Assembly: GCF_002939865.1 (NCBI RefSeq)
Contig: NZ_MDEE01000014.1
Coordinates: forward strand, 54,598-118,597
Reading direction: 5' to 3'
From: Xanthomonas dyei
GTDB taxonomy: Bacteria; Pseudomonadota; Gammaproteobacteria; Xanthomonadales; Xanthomonadaceae
Length of the DNA: 64,000 bases
The position numbers were made by a program, and so were the translations under genes. Shown in pieces: positions 22,173 to 29,935 of the stretch. Within the stretch, counting starts at the first letter, position 1; every line of letters begins with the position of its first letter. A model generated the notes under the pieces. The model did not search any database, was not told the DNA's origin, and was given only the letters and a program-made list of their open reading frames with translations.

Positions 22173-22215
22173 AGGGTTTTAAACAAAGCTACCGATCAAC
22201 TCTCTGGTGCGGTGT

Positions 22216-22304
22216 CCTCACCGCTTGCGGGACCGTGTGGCGGCATGGATGCCGCCACCGAGCCTCCACGGATGGATTCACGGCGTGTCCCGCAAGCGGT
22301 GAGG
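22216..22304. repeat. Related palindrome between the two element copies
   Basis: Outer arms CCTCACCGCTTGCGGGAC (22216-22233) and its exact complement (22287-22304) enclose an inner 10-bp stem GTGGCGGCAT/ATGCCGCCAC (22237-22246 and 22249-22258). The nested architecture matches copies 1 and 2, but the arm sequence differs, so it is a second family member or a diverged relative. Confidence 0.85.
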
Positions 22305-22383
22305 GCATCGCATCCTCGACCAGCTCGGCTTCCGAACATCCAAGCAACGCCGTAGCTCAAGACCTCGCTCGCCTTGAGAGGTA

Positions 22384-22570
22384 ATCGAACGGTGTGGAGA
22401 TGCCGCGGGGTGCAGAGCGGATGATTTGCGGGTTGGCTGCAGGGCCCTTGCCCGCCCACCATCGCGGGACACGCTGCAAGGACGTCGTTTTCAGCGCTTA
22501 CGCGGCATCCATGCCGCGTAAGGTCCCGCGACGGTGGGCGGGCAAGGACCAGTGGAGATGGTCGGTGTGC
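22384..22570. repeat. Palindromic element, copy 2
   Basis: Same design as the copy at 21986. Perfect 25-base outer arms (22446-22470 and 22523-22547) enclose the same 12-bp inner stem (22497-22508 and 22511-22522). It is in direct orientation relative to copy 1 and shares flanks on both sides. Confidence 0.9.
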
Positions 22571-22843
22571 GTGGTTACACGCAGGGGATGGAGCGCGGTA
22601 GTTCGATTAGGTGCGGTCTGATCAGCTTAGTTCTATCCGATCGATGTCACTTCCCTCCAACACCAACTCATTCGTCAAAGCAGGGGCGTGTGGCCAACAC
22701 GCCGCCGCTATCGAGACAGCGTTGAGAACTTTATCAGTGGCCCTTCGTAGTGCGTGCAGTTGGGCGATATCGCATGCAGCAACTGAAACTGCGGGATACC
22801 GCTACCTCACACACCCACCTGAGACCGCCGCCCGGTTGCTGCC

Positions 22844-24211
22844 TTACACCACCAACGCCTGCAGCGATGCGCGTTCCAGCTGCGCATACAGCGCGAACTC
22901 GTCGTGCACTTGCGCGCCCAGCGCCTGCTCGAAACCGCGTTTGCTCGAATGTGCGGCGTAGGCGCGTTGCTCGGCACCGCCAAGATTGGACTGGAAGATA
23001 CCGGCCGCGCTGACCGGCAAGAAGTCTTCGTAGATGATCGGATCGGCACTGACCAGGCCGAGCGCAATCGCCGTTTCCGCAGGCATTGCAGCCACCTGGG
23101 CCGGATCGGCACGGCCGGCATCGGTCAACGCATAACGGAAATAGCCCAATCCTTCCTGACGCAGCAGCGCCTCGTCATCGGGAAAGGCCACGAACGCGGT
23201 CTGCAGCCGGGTGGCGTAATCGGCACCGGTGCTGCCGGCACCCTCGGCATCACGCGCCTGCGCCAGTAACGCGTCGTACAGCGCGCGGCCCTTGGGCGTC
23301 AGCGCAAGCCCGCGTTGTTCGATCTCGCCAAAGCGTGCGGTATGGGTGCCGTGCTCGGGCTGCCCACCGTCGCCGACAAAGCGCACCGACTCTTCCAGCG
23401 CCTTGAAACTGGTCTGGCGCAGCAGGATCGGCACACGCCGACGCGGCGGCCCTTCGATCACCGCCTTCGCATCGATGCCGGCGCGCTGCATCTGCGCCTG
23501 CGCCGCGTCGATATCCAGCGTGCGCGGGGTCAGATGGTTGATATGCGGGCCGTGGAAACTCACCACATCGGCAATCAATTTGTGCGCATCGCTGAGGGCG
23601 CGATAGGTGGGCAGCGACACCGTGGCATCGCCATGCCAACGGAAGGTCTCCAGCGCTTCGGCCACAAACTGTTGCGCCTGCGCGGCATCCAGGCCGCCCG
23701 CGCGCGCGCACTGGTCGATCAGCTCCACGACACCGTTGGTGAAGATCTGCCGCTGCTCCAGGATCTGCGCCGCCTGCGCGCGCAACGCGGCGTCCTCGAT
23801 CAGTTCCAGCCGCAGCAACGAGGTGAACACGCGGAACGGATTGGCCGACAGCGCGGCCTCGTCGATCGGGCGGAATGCGGTGGAATGCACCGGCACGCCT
23901 GCTACGGAGAGGTCGTAATAGCCCACCGGGTGCATGCCCATCACCGCGAACAGGCGACCCAAGGTGGCCAGTTCGGCCGCCGTGCCGACCCGGATGGCGC
24001 CGTGCCGCTCCAGATCCAGCCGGGCGCGCTCGTCGTTGCGCTGCAGTCGCGCTGCCAATGCCGGATCGCCGTCCAGCGTCTGCGCGTTGACTCGCGCCAC
24101 CAGCGTCATCAGGTCGCCGTACAACGGCACCTCGGCGCGATACATGTCCGACATCGCCTGCGCGAACAGGCTGCGAATGTGATCGGGAGAGACAAACACG
24201 GTATCGCGCAT
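22844..24211 (-). CDS. hglS: 2-oxoadipate dioxygenase/decarboxylase (HglS/YdcJ, DUF1338 family)
   Basis: Iron(II)-dependent VOC-superfamily enzyme. The Pseudomonas putida homologue HglS converts 2-oxoadipate to D-2-hydroxyglutarate in lysine catabolism. The 455-residue product shares long recognisable blocks with it: ERHGAIRVGT, PVGYYDLSVAGVPVHST, GPHINHLTPRTLDID, ARFGEIEQRG and YEDFLPVSAAGIFQSN. The metal ligands known for the family fit His70, His226 and Glu296 here. The ATG at 24209-24211 gives the family N-terminus (FVSPDHIRSLF). No other lysine or 2-aminoadipate catabolic gene is adjacent, so the physiological pathway is inferred only from homology. Confidence 0.9.
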   Translation of the reverse strand: MRDTVFVSPDHIRSLFAQAMSDMYRAEVPLYGDLMTLVARVNAQTLDGDPALAARLQRNDERARLDLERHGAIRVGTAAELATLGRLFAVMGMHPVGYYDLSVAGVPVHSTAFRPIDEAALSANPFRVFTSLLRLELIEDAALRAQAAQILEQRQIFTNGVVELIDQCARAGGLDAAQAQQFVAEALETFRWHGDATVSLPTYRALSDAHKLIADVVSFHGPHINHLTPRTLDIDAAQAQMQRAGIDAKAVIEGPPRRRVPILLRQTSFKALEESVRFVGDGGQPEHGTHTARFGEIEQRGLALTPKGRALYDALLAQARDAEGAGSTGADYATRLQTAFVAFPDDEALLRQEGLGYFRYALTDAGRADPAQVAAMPAETAIALGLVSADPIIYEDFLPVSAAGIFQSNLGGAEQRAYAAHSSKRGFEQALGAQVHDEFALYAQLERASLQALVV

Positions 24212-24360
24212 GGCATGGTCTTGGCAGAGGCCGGCCGACGCCAGCGTTACCGCATTCTCGCCGACCGCGCCCTGCGGCGACCAGCGGCACGGCAGCAGCG
24301 CGACCGCGCGTTGGCGCCCAGACAGCCGCTGCGCCCCGGGACCGGCGGCACGGTTGCGCG

Positions 24361-24960
24361 TTACAAGCCGGCCTGCGCTGCGGCGTCGGCCGCTTCGCTG
24401 GCCTCGCGCGCAGCCTCCAACCGCTGCGCATGATCGCCGAGCTGGCGACGCAGCAGCGCGTCCAGAGTGATCGGCCGTTCCCAGCGGTCGTAGCTGGCAA
24501 CGATGGCATGCCGCAACGCGCGCAAATGCGCGCTATCCGGCGCCACCGACAGCCGCGTGATCACCCCCTCCCATCCATCGTGATGGTCGCGCGCGTAGGC
24601 GCGCACGCTGTCGCGGCACGACAGCTGCACCGTGTGCGCCCACGCGCAGGCGAAGTAGATATCGCCGGCATGCCAGCCATGCACCTGCAGCAGCGCCTGC
24701 ACGTAGCCGCGCGGGGTCTCGGTATAGCGGGCAACTTCATCGATAAAGCTGTCGGGGTAGCGCTGCGCGTAGCTGCCCATATCGGCCAGATGCTGGTCCA
24801 CCCACGCATCGCCCGTACCGGGCATCACTGCCGGCGCGGCCTCCTGCGCCTGGGTACCGGCAGACAGCGGTGGCACGCCCTGTGCCACCGCCAGCACCGG
24901 AACCAGCAGGGCAGCCAGCAATGGCAGCGATCGCGAGCGAGGTGAACGTATGACAGGCAT
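24361..24960 (-). CDS. Exported hypothetical protein
   Basis: 199 residues from ATG 24958-24960, with a signal peptide (MPVIRSPRSRSLPLLAALL, then VPVLAVAQG). An in-frame ATG at 24976-24978 adds six residues and cannot be excluded, since neither start has a strong ribosome site. The mature part is mostly helical with conserved-looking Trp/His/Tyr positions (DAWVDQHLADMGSYAQRY, HGWHAGDIYFACAWAH) and two cysteines that could form a disulfide; it ends in an Ala/Glu-rich helix. I do not recognise the family. It lies upstream of the HglS-like gene on the same strand (149 bp). Confidence 0.7.
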   Translation of the reverse strand: MPVIRSPRSRSLPLLAALLVPVLAVAQGVPPLSAGTQAQEAAPAVMPGTGDAWVDQHLADMGSYAQRYPDSFIDEVARYTETPRGYVQALLQVHGWHAGDIYFACAWAHTVQLSCRDSVRAYARDHHDGWEGVITRLSVAPDSAHLRALRHAIVASYDRWERPITLDALLRRQLGDHAQRLEAAREASEAADAAAQAGL

Positions 24961-25007
24961 GCCCAGATGATGCCGCATGCCCGCGCCGGTGTCAGGCCAC
25001 ACCCGTA

Positions 25008-25583
25008 TTAGCGCAGATCGTAAAAACCGATGGTATGCACTTCGCGGCAGCCGCTCAGATCGCAGGAGCCCACGTAGCCGGGACCGATGTAACGTTGGCG
25101 CGCATCGCGATTGTGCGGGCTGCTGTACGGGTCCGGCCCATACAGGCCGTTGCCGTAGTAGATCTGCCCATACGGACGGTTGCGCGATGCCCCAAACCGC
25201 AGTTCGCGGCCATAGCCATAACCGCTGTAGCCACCGCCGTAGCGGACGTCAGAGTATCGACCGGGCCAAAACGCAGAACCGCGGTCGCTTGCAGTCGCGC
25301 GGGACTGCAATTTCGCGATGCTCTCACCGTGCGCATCCACATAGCCTTGTTCACTGTCGAAGCGGACGGTGCGGAAATACACGATCTCCCCACCCACCTT
25401 GCGCGTGCGAAGACGCACATAGTCGCCCGCATCTTCGTAGTACGGCTGCCCGTCGCGAAAGATCACCTCGCTGGGGTTGATGACTTCTTCTTCGAGCTCG
25501 GCAGCCGCAAGCGGCGTGGTGCCGGCGAGCAGCCCCAGCGCAACGGCCAGCACTGCACGATGGGTGACGGACAACATGTTCAT
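25008..25583 (-). CDS. Exported hypothetical protein with Tyr/Gly-rich C-terminal half
   Basis: 191 residues. The ATG at 25581-25583 has GGAGG nine bases upstream and starts a signal peptide (MNMLSVTHRAVLAVALGLL, then AGTTPLAAA). The first mature part contains a short beta-rich unit (EVIFRDGQPYYEDAGDYVRL, then GGEIVYFRTVRF). The second half is rich in Tyr, Gly and Arg (YGGGYSGYGYGREL, YGQIYYGNGLYGPDPY) and has two cysteines close together (GSCDLSGCREV). No named family is recognised; a periplasmic or outer-membrane-associated location is likely. Confidence 0.75.
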   Translation of the reverse strand: MNMLSVTHRAVLAVALGLLAGTTPLAAAELEEEVINPSEVIFRDGQPYYEDAGDYVRLRTRKVGGEIVYFRTVRFDSEQGYVDAHGESIAKLQSRATASDRGSAFWPGRYSDVRYGGGYSGYGYGRELRFGASRNRPYGQIYYGNGLYGPDPYSSPHNRDARQRYIGPGYVGSCDLSGCREVHTIGFYDLR

Positions 25584-25838
25584 GGGCAATCCCTCCAAAG
25601 TCGGCCATGCACGCCTGCTGGCCGGAACGTCCTGTTGACGGGCACAGCAATGTGCCCGCATGTCGATTCATAGCATCTGCAAACCGGCGCCTGCGTAGCA
25701 ACCACCCTGGATTGTCCAGCAAACGTGGAAAATCCAGCCAGTACCACAGCAGTGCAACCACTGAAGGCGCGTCGGCACGGAGCACGCCCCCAAGCGGTCG
25801 CGACCGTTCCTTCTAACCGCAGACGCGTGCCGCGGCGC

Positions 25839-26597
25839 TTAGCTTAGCGCGTGCCGCCCAGCCAGTGCATCTAGCGCATGCACGGCGGCCGGCCAGCCTG
25901 CGGCATCGGGCACTTCGCGCATGCGCGGTTCGTCGGCGGCAACGCCGTGTTCCTGTTCGTGCGCCCAGGTCACCGCGTAGGGTGTGTAGATACCCCAGCC
26001 GCCGATCGCCAGCACCGGCTCCACGTCGGAGCGCAACGAGTTGCCGATCATCACGAAGCGCTGCGCCGGCAGGTCGAATTCGCCGAGCACGCGCGCATAG
26101 GTGGTGGGGTCTTTCTCGGACACCACCTCGACCCGCGGGAACAGGTCGGTCAGGCCGGACTGGGCGATCTTCTGCTCCTGATGGAACAGATCGCCCTTGG
26201 TGATCAACACCACCGCATAGTCGGCGGCGATGGCGCTGACCGCCTCACGCACCCCGGCGATCACATCTACAGGGTGCTGCAGCGTGGCGCGTCCAATCTC
26301 GACGATGCGCTGAATGTCGCGCGCGTCGATGCGGGCGTTGGTCAGTTCGATGGCGGTTTCGATCATCGACAGCGTCATGCCCTTGGCGCCGTAGCCGAAC
26401 ACCTTCAGGTTACGCCGCTCCACCGCCAGCAGGTGCTGCTGCATGCGGCTGTCGCCCAGATCGAGATAGCCGGCCAGGATCGCTTCGAAATCCGCTTCGG
26501 CGCTGCGATAATAGTCCTCGCTTTTCCAGAGGGTATCGTCGCCGTCGAAGCCGACCAGTTGGATCGCCTGGCCGTCGCGCTGTGTCAGAGAGGTCAT
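25839..26597 (-). CDS. HAD-superfamily hydrolase
   Basis: Cytoplasmic phosphatase-like protein of 252 residues. HAD motif I is GFDGDDTLW (the nucleophile Asp18 and second Asp20), motif II is VLITKGD, motif III lies around the Lys of VSEKDPTTY, and motif IV is MIGNSLRSDVEPV. The helical cap lies between motifs I and II. The substrate cannot be predicted. It stands between the small exported proteins and the EF-hand genes, all on the minus strand. Confidence 0.9.
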   Translation of the reverse strand: MTSLTQRDGQAIQLVGFDGDDTLWKSEDYYRSAEADFEAILAGYLDLGDSRMQQHLLAVERRNLKVFGYGAKGMTLSMIETAIELTNARIDARDIQRIVEIGRATLQHPVDVIAGVREAVSAIAADYAVVLITKGDLFHQEQKIAQSGLTDLFPRVEVVSEKDPTTYARVLGEFDLPAQRFVMIGNSLRSDVEPVLAIGGWGIYTPYAVTWAHEQEHGVAADEPRMREVPDAAGWPAAVHALDALAGRHALS

Positions 26598-26633
26598 CGC
26601 ATCAGTCTAGCAGCGCGCAGATGCGCTGCTGCG

Positions 26634-27071
26634 TCAGTCGCCTGCAGCGTCGCCCGGACCGGGCTGGTAGCTGGCGAATTCGTCGCGCGACAGGCGTCCG
26701 TCGCCGTTGCTGTCGAAGTCGGCGAAATTCTCGCGCAGGATCGGGTCGGCCCCGGCCTCCTCCCGCGTCAGCGAGCCATCTGCATCGCTGTCGAGGCTGC
26801 GGAAGCTGCGCGGTGCCAGCGTCCCGGCCGGTGCCGCCACAGAGAACTCGGCACCACTGCTGGGACGCACCGGGCCAGCGGGATCGGTGGGGAGTAGCGG
26901 CGTCGTTGCAGGTAGTGGCGGCTCGATCGGCAGGGGCGACATGGTCGGAGCATTGGTACCCGGCGGCACCAGCGGTTGCTGCGCGGTGGCCGGCGGCAAC
27001 TCCGGCGGCGCGGCAAACGCCAGCAGCGGGATGCATAGACACGCCAGTACGGTCACGCGCAGCTGCACCAT
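26634..27071 (-). CDS. Exported EF-hand calcium-binding protein
   Basis: 145 residues with a signal peptide (MVQLRVTVLACLCIPLLAF, then AAP). A Pro/Thr-rich linker spans about residues 22-80, then two EF-hand loops: DSDADGSLTREE and DSNGDGRLSRDE, both with the Asp-x-Asp-x-Asp-Gly pattern and a final Glu. Calcium-dependent buffering or sensing in the periplasm is likely, with no catalytic domain. A second EF-hand gene lies immediately upstream on the same strand, separated by a terminator. Confidence 0.87.
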   Translation of the reverse strand: MVQLRVTVLACLCIPLLAFAAPPELPPATAQQPLVPPGTNAPTMSPLPIEPPLPATTPLLPTDPAGPVRPSSGAEFSVAAPAGTLAPRSFRSLDSDADGSLTREEAGADPILRENFADFDSNGDGRLSRDEFASYQPGPGDAAGD

Positions 27072-27125
27072 GGGAGAAGGCCGGAATTAGGGCGTTTCAC
27101 CGTAGCGCGTGCGACGTAAAGAAAA

Positions 27126-27153
27126 CGGGAGCGGCCCTGGCAGGCCGCTCCCG
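27126..27153 (-). terminator. Rho-independent terminator between the EF-hand genes
   Basis: CGGGAGCGGCC and GGCCGCTCCCG form an 11-bp stem with a 6-base loop, followed on the minus strand by TTTTCTTTAC. It ends transcription of the upstream EF-hand gene, so the two genes are probably separately transcribed. Confidence 0.85.
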
Positions 27154-27271
27154 TGTCTCCATCCCGATCCGGCGCACGAGGCGTGATCGGTTTGCCTCAC
27201 CTGCACCCGACTCCTGTTTGGCTGGTAGAAGCGGTCTGTGAAAATACAGCCTCTTATCGCAGCAACGCCGA

Positions 27272-27631
27272 TCAGTTCCCCTGCGAGCCGCTTGCAGCGC
27301 CGCCGCTCTGCTGGGTGGCAACGAAGGCCTTGTATTCATCCGGGGTCAGCTTGCCATCGTGATTGCCGTCGGCCTGGTCGAAGATCTGTGCCAGCCCGGC
27401 GTTGACCTGCGCTTCCGGCTTGCTGATCGCACCGTCGCTATCTGTATCGACGCTGGCCCAGGTCTGACCGCCACCCCCGGAATTCGAGCTACCGCTCTGG
27501 GCGCCAGTGGCCGAACTTCCCGACTGCGCTGCAGCATCCTGAGAGGTGCTTTGCGCCATGGCCGGCAGCGCGAGAGCGGCGACAAGGGCGGCGGTGGCGG
27601 CGAGCAGCGAGATGCGATTGCGATTGTTCAT
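27272..27631 (-). CDS. Exported EF-hand protein, second copy
   Basis: 119 residues. The start ATG at 27629-27631 follows GGAGACCACCCA and begins a signal peptide (MNNRNRISLLAATAALVAA, then LALPAMAQ). A Ser/Gly/Ala-rich linker leads to two EF-hands: DTDSDGAISKPE and DGNHDGKLTPDE. A longer frame using a GTG at 27673 would spoil the signal peptide. Same domain plan as the 26634 gene but a dissimilar linker, so an old duplication or independent recruitment. Probably periplasmic. Confidence 0.88.
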   Translation of the reverse strand: MNNRNRISLLAATAALVAALALPAMAQSTSQDAAAQSGSSATGAQSGSSNSGGGGQTWASVDTDSDGAISKPEAQVNAGLAQIFDQADGNHDGKLTPDEYKAFVATQQSGGAASGSQGN

Positions 27632-27855
27632 TGGGTGGTCTCCTTGGCTTGGGAATGCGCGGTGTCGCCGCACATGACATCACCCTACCCATCGCAAATG
27701 AACGCTCAACCCGGCGTAATTTCGTACCAAACGTCCTCTTAACCACAGCGCTGAACGATCTGCTTAGCTCCGCGTTAGCGACTGGTGAGTCAAACAGAAG
27801 CAGCGCATTCAACAGAGAGATTTTTGAGAACTATGCCGCGTTTTTTCGATCCCGT

Positions 27856-28233
27856 TTACGCACCTGGTACGTCGTCGTCCCAGCTTCCGGAGCTGAACAG
27901 TTTCCAACCCACCACGACGCCAGCGATCGCACCGGCGACTTCGAGGATGACGCGCGAGCCCAATTCATTGGGGTCGTGAATCTTCGCCAGCGCCAGCCGC
28001 GCGTACAACGGCGACTCCAACCGCACAATGCTGGTGTAGACGAGATTCCAGATGTCGTAGCCGGCACCGATGGCCACGGCAAGCAGGCAGGCAATTCCCA
28101 GCGTGTGGCCGTGGGTGAACTGCAGGCGTCGACCGCTGTATTCGACCGCAGCGAACAACAGCACCCCAAGCACCAGCGCAATCAGGCCGGCCTCCAGCGA
28201 ACCGAGCAGGCCGAAATGCAGGGGCAGATTCAT
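27856..28233 (-). CDS. Small integral membrane protein, unknown function
   Basis: 125 residues with about three hydrophobic segments (LIALVLGVLLFAAVEY, TLGIACLLAVAIGAG, VILEVAGAIAGVVVGWKL). A charged loop (RLALAKIHDPNELGSR) precedes the last span, and the C-terminus is acidic (SWDDDVPGA). The ATG at 28231-28233 gives MNLPLHFGLLGSLEAG. No family recognised. Confidence 0.72.
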   Translation of the reverse strand: MNLPLHFGLLGSLEAGLIALVLGVLLFAAVEYSGRRLQFTHGHTLGIACLLAVAIGAGYDIWNLVYTSIVRLESPLYARLALAKIHDPNELGSRVILEVAGAIAGVVVGWKLFSSGSWDDDVPGA

Positions 28234-28422
28234 CGTGGCGATCCAGGCAGCAGGCGCGCCAGTCTAGCGGCTAAGGAGAACAGATCCGGGTGCAAGCCGA
28301 ATCGCTGGACGAGCGCGCGAACGCAGCAGCGGCGATGGCGCGCAAGGCGCGAGCGCGAATGGGTCCGGCATGCTCTGCAGCCTGCTGCATCGCGGCATAC
28401 AGGCCGGGTCGGCAACGCGGCC

Positions 28423-28617
28423 TCAATCGTCCTGACCACGCGCAGTCACCTGCGCCTCGCCATCCTCGTCCCATTGCACGCCGACCGAGATCGGCTTGCA
28501 GCACACCTGGCAATCTTCGATGTACTGCTGATCGCCACCGGTGAGGTCCAGCGTCAGCGTGATCCATTCCCCGCAATATGGGCAGGCGACATCCAAAAAA
28601 CGTTCCGGGTCAGACAT
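28423..28617 (-). CDS. CPXCG-motif cysteine-rich protein
   Basis: 64 residues matching the small CPXCG family: ACPYCGEWITLTLD near the N-terminus and EDCQVCCKPISV in the middle, giving four cysteines in two CxxC pairs for a probable zinc or rubredoxin-like site. The C-terminus is acidic. The function of the family is unknown. The gene is too small and well conserved in pattern to be a chance frame. Confidence 0.9.
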   Translation of the reverse strand: MSDPERFLDVACPYCGEWITLTLDLTGGDQQYIEDCQVCCKPISVGVQWDEDGEAQVTARGQDD

Positions 28618-28760
28618 GACGATTACTCAAGCAGCGGCACACCACGGCCGGTGGCCGGCGAAGCGGCAAACGCCGCACCAGGGACTGCAATGTACGAGCG
28701 AACGACCGACTGCACGCGTAGAACCAGACCGGCAGCCGTTGCGGCCGAGCGTGGGCGCGC

Positions 28761-29486
28761 TCAGTCCACCGGTACATCGTAAGCGGTATCAGGCGTGGGC
28801 TCGGGACGGAAAGTGAAATGCCACCATTCCATCGGATAGTTGGCAAATCCCTCGGCGGCCATCGCACGCAGCAGATGCTGGCGATGCGCACGCTGCGCCC
28901 TGCTGATCTCGGGTGCAGCCGCATGCGCACGCGGATCGAAAAAGTCGAACTCGGTGCCCATCTCCACGGCATGACACGCACCGCGCCGGCAGTCGAGCAA
29001 GCCCAGGTCCAGGGTCGCGCCGCGGCTATGCCCTGAGGTCTCGGCAATGTAGTCGCCCAACAGCGCCTGCTTGTCCACACGCGGGTAGTAGTGCGGCTTG
29101 GTCGACTGATCCTGCAGGTCCGCCGCCCATGCCACAAATGCATGCACCGCTCGCACCGGCCGGTAACAATCGAACACCTGCAAGCGATAGCCGGCCGCCT
29201 TGAGAGTGTGCGCCACCTTCGCCAATGCCTCGGCTGCCGGCCGCAACAGATAGCACCGCGGTGCGAGATACCCAGGCACCACGCGCCCGGTAAAGTTATT
29301 ACTTCCCGCATAGCGCATGTCGACAGCGATCTCCGGCGCAAGGGTGCGCACGTCGATCAGTCCAGCTTGTGCAGCAGTGGTCGCCGGCGAGATTGCAGGT
29401 GCGGCTGTGGCAGAGAAGCATGTGCTTGCCAACGCCACTGCAAGTAACAGCCAAGGCAGTGCAGTCTTCTGATGGCTCGAAGGCAT
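28761..29486 (-). CDS. D-alanyl-D-alanine dipeptidase (VanX/DdpX family)
   Basis: Zinc dipeptidase predicted in the periplasm. The family signatures are SGHSRGATLDLGL (metal His and Asp) and PMEWWHF (catalytic Glu and metal His), plus RYAGSNNFTGRVVPGY and FDCYRPVRAV. The start is uncertain: ATG at 29484-29486 gives a compact signal peptide (MPSSHQKTALPWLLLAVA, then LASTCFSATAA) and 241 residues; ATG at 29517-29519 adds eleven. Neither has a strong ribosome site. VanX-type enzymes in non-resistant bacteria usually serve D-Ala-D-Ala use or peptidoglycan turnover. The neighbouring cell-wall genes support a turnover role rather than vancomycin resistance. Confidence 0.88.
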   Translation of the reverse strand: MPSSHQKTALPWLLLAVALASTCFSATAAPAISPATTAAQAGLIDVRTLAPEIAVDMRYAGSNNFTGRVVPGYLAPRCYLLRPAAEALAKVAHTLKAAGYRLQVFDCYRPVRAVHAFVAWAADLQDQSTKPHYYPRVDKQALLGDYIAETSGHSRGATLDLGLLDCRRGACHAVEMGTEFDFFDPRAHAAAPEISRAQRAHRQHLLRAMAAEGFANYPMEWWHFTFRPEPTPDTAYDVPVD

Positions 29487-29935
29487 TGCGGGAATGTGGA
29501 CCAGGTCGGAATGCGTCATTTGCGAAGCATAGGCGATCAACGCAAAAGGATCGGCGTCCTGACGTTGCCATTGTGTCTCGGACGCGGATTGCTGTTGTCT
29601 CTGCTCCATCGCATGATGGCATGCCCGCTGCTTGTCCAGGTATGCACGATTGGTGTCCAGGGGATTGTCCGGATTGCGTTGCACCGCAATCGAGCACTTC
29701 CATTGGTCCTTTCCAGTCAAATCCAGGTGATGGACGCACCCAAGTGAGGGGCTTGCCGGGCCTCATCGCGCGTCGCCCTTCTGAGCTCTCGATGAGCCGA
29801 TTCCCTGGTCATGCAATGCGGCTCCAGAAACGTACCGCGACAGAGGAGAACCAAGGAGCGCCAAACATCGGCACTCCCGGTACTTGCTTGTTCGGTACCC
29901 AGAGCATTTTTCTGACGAAGCCACCGTAGGCAACG
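29487..29935. other. Intergenic region upstream of the VanX-like gene
   Basis: About 450 bp. The vanX-like frame stays open to 29720 through a TTG, but this extension has no ribosome site or signal-peptide logic. No other gene, repeat or clear promoter is visible. Confidence 0.4.

Larger units (their letters stand above)
21957..22843. other. Gene-free region with palindromic repeats
   Basis: 887 bp without a credible gene. It contains two direct copies of a palindromic element (21986-22172 and 22384-22570) and a third related palindrome (22216-22304). From 22571 to 22843 I see only a short GCGTGT/ACACGC hairpin at 22686-22702 and the 3' flank of the HglS-like gene. Confidence 0.75.

Noticed and set aside
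21986..22570. Possible CRISPR array or att sites at the 22-kb repeats
   Set aside because: Only two long direct copies plus a related palindrome, no regular short spacers, no cas genes, no integrase or tRNA gene nearby.
28761..29486. Vancomycin-type resistance role for the VanX-like dipeptidase
   Set aside because: No vanH, vanA-type ligase or vanRS genes are nearby, and Gram-negative hosts do not need this route; murein peptide turnover fits the neighbours better.
29487..29720. N-terminal extension of the VanX-like gene
   Set aside because: It would place a Gln-rich, non-hydrophobic segment before the signal peptide and needs a TTG start without a ribosome site.
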